Origin: Cinclus cinclus
Taxonomy: Eukaryota; Chordata; Aves; Passeriformes; Cinclidae
Direction: 5' to 3'
Length of the DNA stretch: 64,000 nucleotides
Assembly (NCBI RefSeq): GCF_963662255.1
Contig: NC_085048.1
Location: 101,228,229-101,292,228, forward strand
Every line of letters starts with the position of its first letter. Position 1 is the stretch's first letter. This document shows, one piece after another, positions 38,933 to 52,900 of the stretch. The notes under the pieces were generated by a model. It ran no database searches and was not told the DNA's origin. It saw nothing but the letters and a program-made list of their open reading frames with translations. Position numbers and translations under genes: made by a program.

Positions 38933-39311
38933 ACAGGACACAAAAACTCCCCTGTTGTTATGATTTATTGGTAAAGAATGCTTATTACCTGTCTTGCTTA
39001 GGGACTGCCGCTACGTTAGCTTGGGAATAATTAGGATAAAAGTAAAGAAAACTTGTATTACACAGATTTCCCAGCATCGGGAATTCAAAGGCATCAGAGA
39101 AGAGGCAGAAGGTCCCTGATGGAGGTTTCTGAGTCATTCAGAGACATGGATGTCCTTTTGCATCCTACACATCCATGAGTCTTCTTTCTGGATGGAACTT
39201 CAATTTTTCAGTTGTAGTATCTAGAATTCTCTCTGTGTTCCCCAGACACTTTTTGTCCAGTTAATGTGACTTGTAACACTTTAAGATCTCTAAAACCACA
39301 GTAAGATTTCC

Positions 39312-39325
39312 TTTTTTTTTTTTTT
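39312..39325. repeat. Poly(T) run of 14
   Basis: Uninterrupted T14. Confidence 0.85.
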
Positions 39326-40971
39326 GTTCCCTGTCTCTTTGTTGCTGGTTTGAGACAATGCTTTTTTTAGCTTTCCTACCAGCTGGTTGTGTCAAAAAGA
39401 GCAGTTAGTTCATGGGTCAGAGAATCCCTTGTGATCATACACAGAGGGTGAGGCTGAAAATGAGAAAGGACTTCTTTAGTCTTTTTTTTTAGTAACAATA
39501 TTTTAGAGGCCCAATGACCATGAATCAGAAATGAGTATACATGAATGAGTAAATCCCCTGTATGGCAGACACAGCATTTCTGAAAGGAAATCCTCAAAGG
39601 TGGAACAAACCCTCACCTCGTATACAGAAGAGCTGGGGGGCTCTGGCCTTTTACATATGTTGTGATGCTGCTTGGTGTGTTGTGTTTGGCTGTAGCATAT
39701 GAAGAAATTGTAGCTTCAGAGCTTGTTCTACTGCTCCTCCCAAACAACTCAGAGTCATCCTCATGCCTGCAGGGATGCAGAATTTTAAGTGCTTGTTTAA
39801 AATTAAAAAATACCCTTCCATGTGTGTAACCCACACTAGACACATGGACTGGAATGACAACAGTGGGAAGGAATAAGTTCCTAAATCTGACTTAGGCTGA
39901 CTTTTTTATTAAGAAAGGAACATTCAGCTTTTGGAATATTCTGTGCTTTAACAGTATTCTTTGAATTAATTCCAACTATGTAAGTGACTTTTGTATGGAA
40001 GTGATACCCAGTGAGGACGAACTGAGGGTATTAGAACATTTTGAGTAATCCATTGAGCTGGCATAATTTGGCAATAATTTTCTGTCACTCCTTTTCAGTG
40101 TTGGATTTGAATCAGAATTGTATAAGCAATTGCTCTGTAACCCATTATCTAATCAGCTTCCTTCTAAGAATCCTATTTTATTAAATAAATGGTGGTTCAT
40201 ATTAGATGCAGGTATGGTAAGTCCCTGTCTTGTGTTTTTTTAGCAGTCTGAGATTTTGATGTACCAATGTAGGGTGAAGGAACGGTTTCCTTATCTGCCT
40301 AGTTTTTTTAGGGGCAGAATTTGGTGTCTTCAAACGTGGGAGAGCTACAGGCAGGGCTGGTTGCACTGACCCCTGCTCTGAAATAAATGCTTCCAAGGTG
40401 GTCACCTCTTGATAGTGCTCCTTTTAGCCTCATGTTCAAAACATATTTGTTCCTGTCCCACACTTCCGTCACTTTTCCATATTATCTAACCGATCAAGTA
40501 AATGTCCCAGCCTGTGGCAGAGGAATTCAATGTGCTTCTTTAAAAGAGGGCTTTGCTTTTAACTATGACCTTTACTCCCTCCTTAATACAAAGCAGGATG
40601 ATGCTCATTTGAATTCCTGTGTGTTTTATTGGAGAAATTATATTGGGGATGTGTTGTTGATGTTAGGATAACAATTAATTTACCTGCCAGTGTTTTAAAT
40701 CATGAAAGCACCTCTTTTGGCTTACAGTATCTGAATGTACAACATCAGGAGCTGTGATTTGGCTCTAAGCCCAGCATTCATTGTATGTAGAACCTTTATC
40801 CTCCAAACTGGTAAAAGGGCAGGCATACAATTAGCAGTAGTTTCTTCTTTACATGCTGCTCCTGTCAAGTGCTATCATCTTCCTCCTACATCTGCATTTT
40901 TCTGCTTCTTCAGGCTTTCCTTCCTCTTTCCAGCACTTTCTTGTGCAGTCACTTCAAGTGGTGGTTTCTCA

Positions 40972-41014
40972 GTATTATTATTGTTGTTGTTATTATTATT
41001 ATTGTTATTACTAT
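40972..41014. repeat. (TTA/TTG)n compound microsatellite
   Basis: Alternating blocks of TTA and TTG triplets, about 43 bp. It produces Leu/Ile/Val-rich runs in chance open frames, which should not be read as a membrane segment. Confidence 0.85.
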
Positions 41015-41184
41015 GCATTTACATGGATATTTTATTCTTCATCTGTTATGTGCCTTGTTTCAATATATGCATTAAAAAGTTAATAGACATTTCTTTTTTT
41101 CTGATATGAGGTGTATTATGTGCCATACTCTCTTCCATATGTTCAGGGAATCCCCCTTCATTTTTACCAGTCACAGCTCTTGAA

Positions 41185-41304
41185 ACATGGCTTGTGTATC
41201 AATGATCAAACCATACCCATTTTAAAATTCATTTCTTCACCTTCACATGGCTTGTGTATCAATGATCAAACCATACCCATTTTAAAATTCATTTCTTCAC
41301 CTTC
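41185..41304. repeat. Perfect 60-bp tandem duplication
   Basis: Two adjacent copies (41185-41244 and 41245-41304) are identical over all 60 bases, each starting ACATGGCTTGTGTATC and ending TTCTTCACCTTC. No internal simple repeat drives it. The period is a multiple of three, so a chance open frame across it shows a doubled 20-residue block, but there is no sign that it is coding. Identity of the copies suggests a recent duplication or an assembly error. Confidence 0.97.
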
Positions 41305-41527
41305 CTGCCTATCAGATATAGAGAAATGGTTAACTGCAATTTCTCAAAATTGCAAGAACTAGTCTAAGCTTGCCTTCTGATCAAATAAAGTCTTAAGACA
41401 TAATGCTTTATAACAGACCAAACTATGATTAAACACATAGAGTTTTAACTTGTGAATACTTGACCAAATAAATGCCATAATCAGCTAGAATAGATGGTAT
41501 GTGATGATTTGCTGGGTGTGAAAATCA

Positions 41528-41572
41528 TTTTTTATTACTTTCTTTCTTACCTTCTTTATTTCTTTCTTTCAT
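41528..41572. repeat. Imperfect (TTTC)n tract
   Basis: A pyrimidine-rich stretch with repeated TTTC units (TTTCTTTCTTAC...TTTCTTTCTTTC) and interruptions. Confidence 0.65.
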
Positions 41573-42970
41573 GACCCAAGTTTTCATTTGCAATCAGTCT
41601 CACAATATACATAGTATCTTTAAAATTATTGGTAGTTTGGGTTTTTTTAAAAGAAATCGTGGCTTTCTAGAGGGTTGTGCTTTGGGTCTTCATGGGAAAT
41701 TATGTGTTCCACTGGTGGGCTGAGCAAATATTTTTTTTGTCTTGCCTGCTGTAACATCACTCATGACTAGTTCCTATGAAAAGTGTCTTGAGACTTTGAC
41801 AAAAATCATGTTTTTTTCCCTTTTTAAAGGATCACTTTTTTGAAAGCTAGAAAGACTTCTTTGTCTCTTAGCTATTGGTCTCAAACAGAATGCATTTCTT
41901 TAGCTTTAAAATGTGAAGTTTCTGTTTAATCATGGATTGTGAGATCCCTTCTTTTGTACATTTGTCTTTGAAGGTATTCATTTGAGGGTAATTCCAAGTA
42001 AAAAGAAAGTCTCTTGTAGCACACTGGATGTCTGCAGGTGTTCTAATCTTCTGCTATATCACTGTCTGGGAGATTTCACCTTCATGTTTAGGGAGTTCAT
42101 TCGGGCTAATCAGGATTGGCAACTCTGTGCAAATGAGATTGTAAATGAAGCTTGAAAGTGGCATTTATTTTAAAGAAAATGTTTGGATTAAAGAGGCTGT
42201 GTTATATTTATCTTTCTAATTTCCTCTTCCAGCTGAACACCCTTAATGTTTTCATGTTTTCTTATATTAAAAGTTTTGAAAATCAAAGAAATTAAGATGG
42301 ATTATTAATATAAACTGCTGGGTTTTTTTACTGAGTATCAGTCTTACTTATTATGCATTCAGAATGTAATTGTAGTGTATGGAGAATTCATTCCTAACAA
42401 ACAAGATGAGAAAGAGACAAGTAAATTGGTTTTCCTTCTTCATTTTGAAATGTCTTCTTGAGAACAATGTTCTGCAGCAAAGAAGGTTAAATTATGACTC
42501 CCATTTAGGTAGCAGCTCTGTGTTTGAGGAGCAGCGAGAGATGTTATTAAATGCCATTTCTCCCTGAAGTCCTTCCTAAACTCAGTGGAGTTGGTTTGAA
42601 AACTGATAGTGCTTTGTCCTTCATGAGCAGCTACCTTATCTTTATGTTCCTGGAGACTTGTGGAATTTATTAAATCCTTTAAGGAAAAAAAATGGCATAT
42701 ACTTTATGGGCACAGATTTTTATCTATTTCCTTTTACTTTATTGACGTTCCATGTGCATGCAAGGTCAGTGGTGTCTCTGGTGCTGCCTGTGCTGGGGAA
42801 CTGTGCTGTTCTCAAACACTCCCAGTTCTCTCCCTTCAAGTTCCTGCTTGACGAACGAAATGTTTGCGTTGCTCTTTTGCCCAGTTCTAACAATTCCCCG
42901 AGGAGGTGTTTTCATGTTCTGTAGAGCATTTACATTTTATCTTTGTAAGAGAGGAGTTTTGGCATCAATC

Positions 42971-42985
42971 TTTTTTTTTTTTTTT
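42971..42985. repeat. Poly(T) run of 15
   Basis: Uninterrupted T15. Confidence 0.85.
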
Positions 42986-45900
42986 AATCCTAATGGGATT
43001 AATTTTGGAGTTACGTACACAACCATTCCCACATTCTTGCTTAAGTATAAGCCTTCAGAATACATGGAACAATAACCATTGCATAGCAGAAGATTAACTA
43101 GACTGGAGAACAATAAAAGTTAGTGAAGCAGGAATCTTCAAGTGCTGTAGAATGATTTTTGAAGCTTATGTTAGTTTTGTGAGAGCTTTAATTTTACATC
43201 CCTATATGTTTCAGATTACTTGACAATAGGTAGCTAATAGTAGGGTGTACTTTTTCTACTTAGAGAAAGGAATGGAACAATAAAAAAAAGTTCTTTGCTT
43301 AAGAGGCAGAATGGTGCTTATTGTTTGAGACTTTCTATGAGAAAATGTTCAGTTTGGCCTCTGTTGGAGTTGTCATTTCAGCAGCCTGAACAAAGTGGTG
43401 GGGGAGAAATTTTGCTTGTAAAGCCTTTCGGGGTGCTTAACGTAGTTTGCAAGTTTTCCTGTGACATTTAGCAACAATTGGTTAGGTTGTGGCAGTGTCA
43501 CAATCCATATTTATGCATCAGGGATTGATTTTCTTACCTTGGCTTGTGCCCTTTCTGTTAAAATGGTTGCTGTAGAGTTAAATGTGCTGTCCGTGTAAAT
43601 CTGTTTCCATACTGTGGATAGCAATGAGTGTGTGTGTTCATGTAGCATATGGTCATGTTCTTCAAACAAGGAAAATCTAAAAAGAAGGAATTTCTCAAAT
43701 ACATAAATGAGCCCTATCTTTCTGAAGGACAGAAATTTCTTGACAGTCAAATAATTTTATAATTTTTTTCCTTCTCATTTTTGTGAGCTTTCCCAGGCAT
43801 GTTTAATGCATGTGTGTAATTCCAAAACAAAGGGAAGAATAACAGTCTGGGACATCCTTTTGAACAAAAGAAAGGCAAAGCTGGAATGCTGAAATTAAGG
43901 CTGGAATAACTGGGGAAAGAAAAGACAGTTGGTGAAGAGATGTATAATTTTGAAGGTATTAATTCTTTGCAGCCTGAGTTGTCATGTTTCAGACTGCTTC
44001 CTGCATCAGAATATCAGAAGCTACTAATTCAAATTGTCAACACAGAGTAAACAGTCAAAATAAATTAAAATTGCCCTTTGTGATTCGTTGTCCTGAGGAA
44101 TTTGAAAGGAAGTGGTGTTATTGAGATATGTTATTTTCTCAGCAGGGAAAGCAAATGTGCCTTCCTAAGACTTATCTTTGCCTTCCTAAATGCCTTATTC
44201 AAAACCATGCATATATTTTCATTTGTTTGTGATAAGCATAGAAGTGGGAAGTCCCCATTCATCCCTATTGATCTCAACATATTATCTAACAAGGTTGATA
44301 GGTCTTGTAATTTGTTTGCTGCTTCCATTCTTTCATTTCCTTTTCTTTGGTTCACAAAATAGCTGTATTCCAACTCCTGTCACTTCTTGTGTGCTAAACT
44401 CACTTCAAGTGAACCTACATTTAAATCTCAAATCTTCTGCTCTGAATTAAAAGGTGACTACACTTACATGAATAGATTTTGAGGATGAAAATAATAAGCT
44501 TCAGTAGCTTAAAATTTCATTGCCTAAATCTGTTAATAGGTACTAATTCTAAACACTCCAGTGCTGATTTAAGATCTTGCTAGGAGCCTTTTCAGAGAGA
44601 TTGCAGAATGAGTGGATGGGTACTAGGAACATGGAAAGGTCTGGCCATTAAATAATTCTTCAGATTAAAAAAAAGCAAAAAGGCATTGGGGAGCCTGAAG
44701 ACTCTTGCTCAAAGTGTGCCTGGGGTTGAAAATTCATTCCAGCAGTCTATGATTGCTGCAAGCATCCAAATGCCTTAAGAAAAGGTTGCAGCTACTCTGT
44801 GGGGTCCATTGCTTGATGGTAGATTCTGCTGTCAAACCTCCAAGTATGCATTTGCATTTCCTGTGAGTGTCACCCTGGCTGTACAAACTTGAATTAAGGG
44901 CTTAAAATATTATGTTATGGTGGGGAGGGACCAGAGGAGAAGAGGAATTTCAAATTCTGACCAAATACAGAATTTAGGCCAAAATGTTGCCTCTTAGCTT
45001 CCTGCCATTCTCCTTTGTTAAAATTCATTGAGGTGTAAAAGGAAGAGGAATAACTGAGTGATGAGTTGCTGCATGAAAATTTCAAGGAGGAGTTTCTGTT
45101 TTGTGGCTCTGTGCCAAGAGCTTTCTTATTATGTGACTGTTTCATAAAATGAGTGGAGTAGTGGTTGAGAATATGGGTATATTAAAGGTGACTACAGTAA
45201 ACTGTCATTAAATGACCAAGATTGTTTACCCTGTGTGGCTGCTCTGCCCATGACCTGTAAACCAAATCCTGTCAGGGTCTGGGCACCTCTAGAGAAGCTA
45301 GTGGAGTAGCAGAGCCACTGCTAAAAATCCCAACTTGCTTTACAGGTTTCCCTGGCACCTTTCAGCAGTAGATGAAGGAAGAACGTACCAGACTTGTTGA
45401 AGCAGAGTGATCTATGAATGCATGGAAAAAATTCTTCCAGACATACCATGATTGGAGATAGGGTGTGTCCCGTGCAGTTTGAGATGGGAAAGATTGTTTC
45501 CTGGAGGCAATCATCCTCCTCCAGCTTCTGCCTCTCCCCAGAGTGAGCTCAGAGGTGTGTGTAGGAGAAGACCCATTCATCATGGCCCAGGTCTGCTGTC
45601 AGAGCCTGCTCCTGTGTGTGGCTGTAGGGATCTGCCTTGGAGTTGTGCTCCTTTAATCTGTTCACACTCTGCCTACAGAATGCAGCCTTTGTGCTTGACA
45701 CCATGGTGCCCTGCTTGTTCTTGCAAGCACAGGAGCAAGGCAGTCTTCCATCTACCTTGTGCCTCATTTCTGTGGCAATAATGAATGAATCCAGCATGTT
45801 AAAGTTTGGGAAGGATTTAAACCTAGTTGTGCATTCATTTTGGATTTTCTTATTTGTGATTCCTCAAGGCACAAGTTTATAAAAAGGAAATCAGATGCTA

Positions 45901-48900
45901 CATATTTTGCTATCTGGTCACTAGTAATGAAATATCAAGCAATATTTTATTTGTTAGTAGATCAGACTTCCAGACTGTCTTAATGTTTGGTTCCATGTTT
46001 AATAAGATGGGGGGTTGGGGGAAAGAGGGCTGTTTCATGATCCTGTGCAGGGCCAGGAGTTTGACTCTGTGATCCTTCTCAATGCCTTCTTCCAACTCAA
46101 CATCTCTGTCATTGTGTGATCATTTATTCAGTATTTGGGTAAAGTTAGTCCAGATTTAAGGTGTCTGTTCCAGTGTGCTTCACCTCTGAGCTGCATGATT
46201 TGCTTCTAATCAAGGGCTTTGTGCAGCACTGAGGATCATGGTATTGTAGATAACGAGTTAGACTACGTGGCAACATTTCCCTCCCTTTTTCTTTTGTTTT
46301 CACAAAGCAGAAGAATGTTTTCTCTTGTGTTTCTTGAATGAATCAGTGAGTAACTTTAGGAAATATAATTATTTTCTTAGAAGACATGGGGCTTAAACCT
46401 AATACTGAAGCAGCAGGTGAAAAATAATAGTGAAGCTGGTTTTAATGTGGGAATTGTAGAATGCGTAATTGAAACAGTATGCTGATGAAAAGGCATTATG
46501 TGAAACTGTCAGAAGTCATTATAATACACTAATTAACATGTTTTGCACCTTAGTTTATGCTGTTGTGTGCTAATATTTCTTCATCTTTTTCCTATTATAT
46601 TCCTTAACCTTTTTTTGCAAGTATTTGGAGGCAGGCAGTGGTATTTTCTGTACTTGCTCTTTTAAATGCTTCGTTACAAAAACCTGTCACCTGTGTAATA
46701 TGGATTTTCCTCTTGATAGCAATTTAATGTGTGTGTTTGGGTTTTTGTTTTCTTAATGCTTAAAACAGATTACAGCATTGATTGTATTTCATCCTAAGCA
46801 GATAATGTCAGATTGTAAAGGGAAAACTTTATTCTGTGCATGTGTCTGATAATTTTCCTTGCTTGGGGCTTATCTCCCTTATGTCTTGAGCTTTTTCTGG
46901 AGAAAGTCTCCTGAACATAACAAATTGAAACAGCCCAATAGATCTTCATACCTCACAGGACTTCTGGAAATGCTTGGGTGTGAAATCACACTGCTTAAAA
47001 TGCCATCACAGTGTTTATACACTACCTGAGGAGATAACAGCTTAGGGATAGGTAGGGCAGGAATTTGTTCCATTAAAGAATTTCATCCAGTGCACTAAAT
47101 TTAGCTAATAATACTTTAGACTGATTACTATGATCTTTACATAGTTATGAATTTTGCCACTGCTGCTCTTCTGTTCTTCCTAGCACATCTACATAATGTG
47201 AAGTTTAATGCCTACTACAGATTTTCAGTGTCTTTCTAGGCTTCAAAACACAAAAGATAGGGCATAAGCTGATTCCCAGCCTTTCTTAACATGCTCACAC
47301 TTTGCAAGGTTCAGTTGATGAGCCCTCCGTCCCCACATGTGCCAGCTAATTCCAAACACTGACAGGGCTTCCTGCTGCTCAGATATGTTTATCCATCTGC
47401 ACAGACCTTGCCTCAGTTAATATTTTCGGAATGAAGGAATCAGAATTAAAGATGGAAATGGGGAAAGTACCATGTGTTAAAGTAAATCTGGGATGAGAAC
47501 AGACATAGTGAAGTCAGACTCCTGTTTCTTTCCCTGGTGATGGATTTGAGATGGGAGCAGTTCTTTCAGTCCTGAAGTATTTAGAGCAATTCTGCTTTTT
47601 TTCCAAGGCCAAACATGGAAAACTTGAGTACAGCAGGGGGGAAAGCTCTCAACAGAAAATTCTGTTTATGGAAACTGTTGTGCAACCCATGACTGTCAGG
47701 GCTTTACTTGCTCCAGTGTGCCCACATAGACATCCCTGCTGAAAAATACCATTTACAGTTAATGCCTTAGGCACATCTCCAGTGCAGTGCATATGTATAA
47801 TTTCTAACATAATATTATGTGGTAACTGTTGGCAAACTGTTCATGCCATGATGGAAGTCAGCTTAGATTAATTACTTTTTGATGTTAGGAAATGGCAGCT
47901 CTGAGAAGTACAAGCTGTCCCTTGTGCTTCAGAGACAAGTTACTGTCACGTCTGGGCTAGTTTCTCCTGTAAGTCACTGTGTTGGATGATCTGGGAACAG
48001 GAGTCTGTCAGAGGATGCTGCTGGGCAGGGTGTGGATACAAAGCAGGGAACAAGGTCTGGGCTGTTAAGGGGTAGCCTGGGAGAAGGGGGTCACTTCCAC
48101 TTAGGGGTACTGCTGGAAGGGTGGTTTTTCCTCAGGCTGTGATTGCTGTGATCTATCCCTGAACTTTGACACTGATTGTGAAATTGTGTTTCCTCCTCTT
48201 CACGCTCTTTGTGTAATCCTGTGAGAAATGACTAGATATGCATCAGTCTTAGCACTGCTTCTGGACTTACTGATTTCCCAGGATCCTGGGGATAAGGATC
48301 TGGCTGGGATCCTTTCTTCTCTGAGTTTAGCAAAACCTTTTTTACATAGATGGAATTTTGCAAAAGCACAAAGGGGCAAGTTTTGTCTGTTTGTAAGCAG
48401 CCACCCTTCAGCTGTTTGTGAAACCCAGGCCTTTTGCTTCATGCAGAAATATATAAATAAGACTTCTGGAAAAGCCTTTTGGTTTGCTCTCTTTAAAGGT
48501 TGTATCTTCATAATAGCTCTTCCCTAGATTTATTCTCAGTTTACAGATCTACTTGAGTGGCAAGAGTAGCCCAAAAAAATTACTTAGATCCTCATCTTCT
48601 CTTTTAATTTGACCATGATATCTGTAGTGAGACAGTCCTGCAATTTTAATTTGGAAGGTCTTTGGTGCCTTGAATAACACATAGAATATGAATTATACCT
48701 GCAAATTCTAACTGATGTTGGAATCATCTTTATCTTAAAATTTCAACGTATTTGATTTGCTCAAGTTCCTTTTTAATACTAGATTGCTTTCTGTGTTTAC
48801 CATTCTCCTGTCATGGCTTGCCACTCCATTGTTATTATTGGCAGTTCTGGAACACTTTTAGTGTCCACTCAGTAAAACAAACATCCATTCACAGTTTTCC

Positions 48901-49310
48901 ACAGCAGCTAATGCAGCACATCATCTCAGTTATTTCCTACTTTAACGTCTGTTTGAGTCAGAAAATAATGGAATTTACTTGCGTAAATCTGATTCTTGTT
49001 CCTTTGCTTAGTAAATATACTGTACCTACAAAATTTAGGATATGTTCAAGTAAGGAACCAATAAACAAGGATACTAATACTGAATCTCTGAGATGAAACT
49101 TGTATGTATGTAGCATGCTGCCGGATGTAATGAGCTAATTTTTGAAATGTGCTGTAAGTACAAGAATTTTTTTTTTTACTGGCCAGACTGTGCTCTCCAC
49201 TTGTAAAAAACAATTTATTCCTTCCTTCTTTTTTGATTTGGTAGAAAAGAAACTACTTAACACTAACACTAGAAGATTTGCACTTGCATGACAAGAAGGG
49301 AATGGCTTTT
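42986..49310. other. Intronic DNA with one GC-richer patch
   Basis: Mostly unique AT-rich sequence plus the decayed CR1 tail at 46048. The stretch 45452-45781 is richer in GC and stays open for 109 codons, but has no known motif or splice context. Confidence 0.6.
46048..46120 (+). mobile_element. CR1 LINE 3' tail fragment, decayed
   Basis: This short fragment resembles the last ~75 bp of CR1: GGAGTTTGACTCTGTGATCC followed by a CCTTCTTCCAACTCAACAT stretch and CTGTCATTGTGTGAT. The order of the blocks and the terminal imperfect octamer repeats match CR1, but several positions are diverged. Confidence 0.75.
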
Positions 49311-49535
49311 AACTGACAGAGGGCAGGGTTAGGTTGGATATTAGGAAGAAATTCTTCTCTTTGAGGATGATTGAACAGGTTGCACAGATAGGTTGTGGAT
49401 GCCCCATCCCTTCAAGGCTGGGTGGATGCTCTGAGCAACCTGGTGTAGTCAAAGTTGTCCCTGCCCATGGCAGGAGGTTGGAAGAAGATGATTTGTAAGG
49501 TCCCTTCAAACCTGAACCATTCTGTGATTCTGAGA
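49311..49535 (+). mobile_element. CR1 LINE 3' end, 5'-truncated
   Basis: This is about 225 bp of CR1 3' end from a different subfamily than the copy at 3365. Landmarks are GGTTGGATATTAGGAAGAAA, GCCCCATCCCTTCAAGGCTG, AGCAACCTGGTGTAGT, TGTCCCTGCCCATGGCAGG, AAGGTCCCTTCAAACC and the tail CATTCTGTGATTCTGAGA. The left boundary is approximate. Confidence 0.92.
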
Positions 49536-49904
49536 AATATATCAGGCAGTCAACAAGAGTTTTCTAAATCTCACTCTATTACTTTCAGTAGCACTGTCAG
49601 ATATTTATAGTAAAAGCAATTATGTTTGGTGGGGGTGGTGGTGATGGGGACAGACAGGATGGAAAGCAGTTATAAAATGCCATTTCTCACAAATGGTAGA
49701 CGTCAAACAAAATGTAAAATCTAAAGGTGCCATGTAAGCTCAGTTCTCAGAACCTTTGTTTGGAAGACGTTAGTTTTATTGACAGCTTATGATAGAAAGC
49801 TTGCATTTTCCAGGGTGGGCTGAAATGTGGCTGAAATGGATGGCAGTCAGTCTCAGCCATTCACATCTCTGGTTTTCACATTTTGATGCAGCTAGAATGA
49901 AATG

Positions 49905-49917
49905 AAAAAAAAAAAAA
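49905..49917. repeat. Poly(A) run of 13
   Basis: Uninterrupted A13 on the + strand. It lies about 370 bp after the CR1 end and is not part of it. Confidence 0.85.
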
Positions 49918-52900
49918 CTAAAGAAGCACAAACGAAGTAATTGGAATTTAATTATGCTTAATTATTAGGCATGTGTTTAATTTTAGGCATATAAATAGGC
50001 CTGCTGAAAGGAAAAGGACATATTCTTTTCATTGCCTAATAAGACTTTTGTCATATGTACGCTCTTCAAGTAGCTGGATGTTTCTGATATTTTAACATGA
50101 GGATCCTTACAGTCAGTCATCCAGTGACACAGGCTTTCTGTTAAATAGGCTTCAACTCTTTATTGGAGTTGGTTAAATGGGCTTTAGCTTGTTCCCTGAG
50201 AATAAATAACTTGACAACAGGATTATCAAAATGGATAATGTAGCCATATTTCATTGCCTTAGTTAGGGCTTATACCAGCCACTTAATTTGCCCTTTTTGT
50301 TTACATTTGTCATTTTCATCCTTTTTTTTCCCCCCACTGTAAAAGGGAGAACATTTCTCCCACTGTTTGCATTAATGAGCCTTTGATGCCCTTGCTAAAT
50401 GTAGCAGGTGGGGGCAACTTGTCCTTGGTGTCAGTTAATGATTGCATACAGTATTATTAATTTCTCATGTGCAGAGGACCTGTCAATGTACTTTTATATA
50501 TTATTATTTATATATTATATTTTACCCATTATATGCTCAGTTTTGTCCAAGGACAGTCTTTTTTGTTGCATTAGAAGTCTGTTCCAAATAGAAAAGTTTT
50601 TATTCCTGTGTCATACATCAGCACAGGTGGAACTTTTACACGAATGCTTATTCCTGCTTAGAATTTCTGCATCAGAGTTGATTACACAATTACTTTAAAT
50701 GAAAATATGCATCTTCATACCAACATAGGAAAAATTACTTAATAAAGAATTGCATTTTTCACCATAAAGGCTAAGAGTTTTAAACATCTTTTTTATGCAT
50801 CTGGTACTAAAGGGATGGTATTTCATGGATTCTTTCTGTTGGCAGCATGTATTATTAGAGCAGAAGTGTGTTGCATTTGAGCATAGACTTGGATCTGCTT
50901 TTTACCTCCAGAGTTATATAGCATAAGTTTTCACTTCTGAAAGTTCATCTGTGCTGACATTCTCATTTTTAAATCATTAGGAGCCTCGAAAGCAGAGGAG
51001 CTGAGGTATGCTTTGTGGTCCTGAATTTATATATCTCGGGTAACACTAGACCCTTGAAAGCTCCAGAGAGCTGAGTTTCAAAGAATATGGCAAGCCAAAA
51101 TGTTGACTAAAATCATGTGTCCCTGCACCTAACCCCATCACCCCAGTCATTTTCAGTTGTTCATTGGCATATGCTTTTCAGTCTTGTTCAATAACAGGTT
51201 TGCAGACCTTTGACATCTCTATTTAAAAATGAACTGACAGCTTTCCAGCAACAGCTGGTAAAAGGCACTTCTAACTGTTCATTATGAAATGGAGTTTAAA
51301 AAAGCATGCAGTTTCCTATTTCCTACTTTGTCTCCAAGTTCAAAATTATTTTTAACTAAATTTTTTTAACTAAATGTTTCTGCTTGACATAGATTTAGCT
51401 TACATATAATATGTGTTTTTTACTTTACTGAACATTTCCTTATGTGGGAAGTGTGAAACAGTCTTAGCATGGTGTGTCAGCATTGTGAGTAAATGTTATA
51501 ATTGGTTGAATTGCTTTTAAAATGTTACCTACAATAATTTCCTCAGATGCTGCATCTCCAGTTTTTCTATACAGTTCAAAGACATCACACAGATGATTGC
51601 AATTTGAGTTATTTTTGCAATTTAAACATTGGGGCATCCCATTGAAATGCAGTAGCAAATATTGGCAATATTTCTCTCTAAATTACTTTATAAATAGGAC
51701 AATTTCACATCCATATTCCTGGTTAATCTAAGCAGCCAGGTATAGAAGCAAAGTCAGGGCTTTTCTGGAGTCTGATGGCAAAGGTTGTAACAAGGAAATA
51801 GTTTCTTAGCATAAAAGCCTGTCCACATGGTTACACATTCCTAAATGCAAATTTTAAAGCTAATTTCCCTTTCAGTATTCAGATATTTCCTTAGAATGAT
51901 GACTGAAATTTTCTTAATAATGTGAAGTACAGGGCTGTGTGTTTATGAAAAATCTGAAGCCTTAAATTTTCAATGATGGCAGTAATCATCATCTAAGCAC
52001 TAAGCATTAATCTCCCTGCTCTGATCTTCAACCACTACTATCAGGCTACTGAAAGTTCACCAAATATGTCAGTTTGCTTTCAGACTTTGATCCTTGACTC
52101 TTCTCTTGAGTTCCCCCAGGGCAACATTCCACTTCCCTGACCATCTTGTATGTAAATTGTTTTCAAATGAGTGAATTAATCAACATTGCAGAACCTTAAT
52201 TGAAAATACAACTGATGATGCATGTCAGTTCATTCAAGTTAGAAATATATTTTAATTTTTATGCTCCCCAGAGCAATTAGCATTTCTTACTTGAATTTTT
52301 CAATCCTTCAAAATTACATAGGGATTTTAACCTGAAAAATACTGAAATTACTGTTGTCAAATGCCAACGTTTAACTTCCCTTCTGTTAAATGCCATGAAA
52401 ACATCCTAAGAAATTTTCATTAAAAAATGTTAAAGACATGTAAGGAGGAAGCTCCTACCAGGAGATAAATGATGGTAGTAGCTGTGCAGAGGCTTAGCCT
52501 GTTGGCTATTGCAGACAGACATTTAAGGTCAAGTATTTCACTTTTTTTCCTAAACAGTTGTACCTCCAGTTCGTTGCTAATACATTTGTTACTGTTGGCC
52601 TCAAGTACAGCCTTCCCCACCTTTTCGGGATATTAAATGAATAATGTGGTTCATGTGATTCAAACAGCTGTGCTAGGAAGAAGGTAAGGTTTTTTTAAAC
52701 TATTCTTATTTTTAAATTGAAGAGCTTATTAAAAAAGAAGCACTTCAGCAAGTTAAATTACTTAATGCTGCACATCCTTGGAACCCTAATCACTTCCAGA
52801 TGGAGCAATTTATACTTCTAAGAGAGCACTAATTTTTAAAGTAATAGGGAGTTTGGGTATCTGCATTTTAGAGCACCCTTGTACATTGCAGAGCCAAAGC

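Larger units (their letters stand above)
29949..40971. other. Intronic DNA, mostly featureless
   Basis: Unique AT-rich sequence with the simple repeats at 33158, 36540, 37981 and 38885 and the C-rich tract at 38561. No recognisable coding segment. Confidence 0.6.

Noticed and set aside
40735..41109. A predicted membrane segment of repeated Leu
   Set aside because: Comes from the TTA/TTG triplet repeat.
41111..41362. A protein with a 20-residue internal repeat
   Set aside because: The repeat is the 60-bp DNA duplication in a short chance frame.
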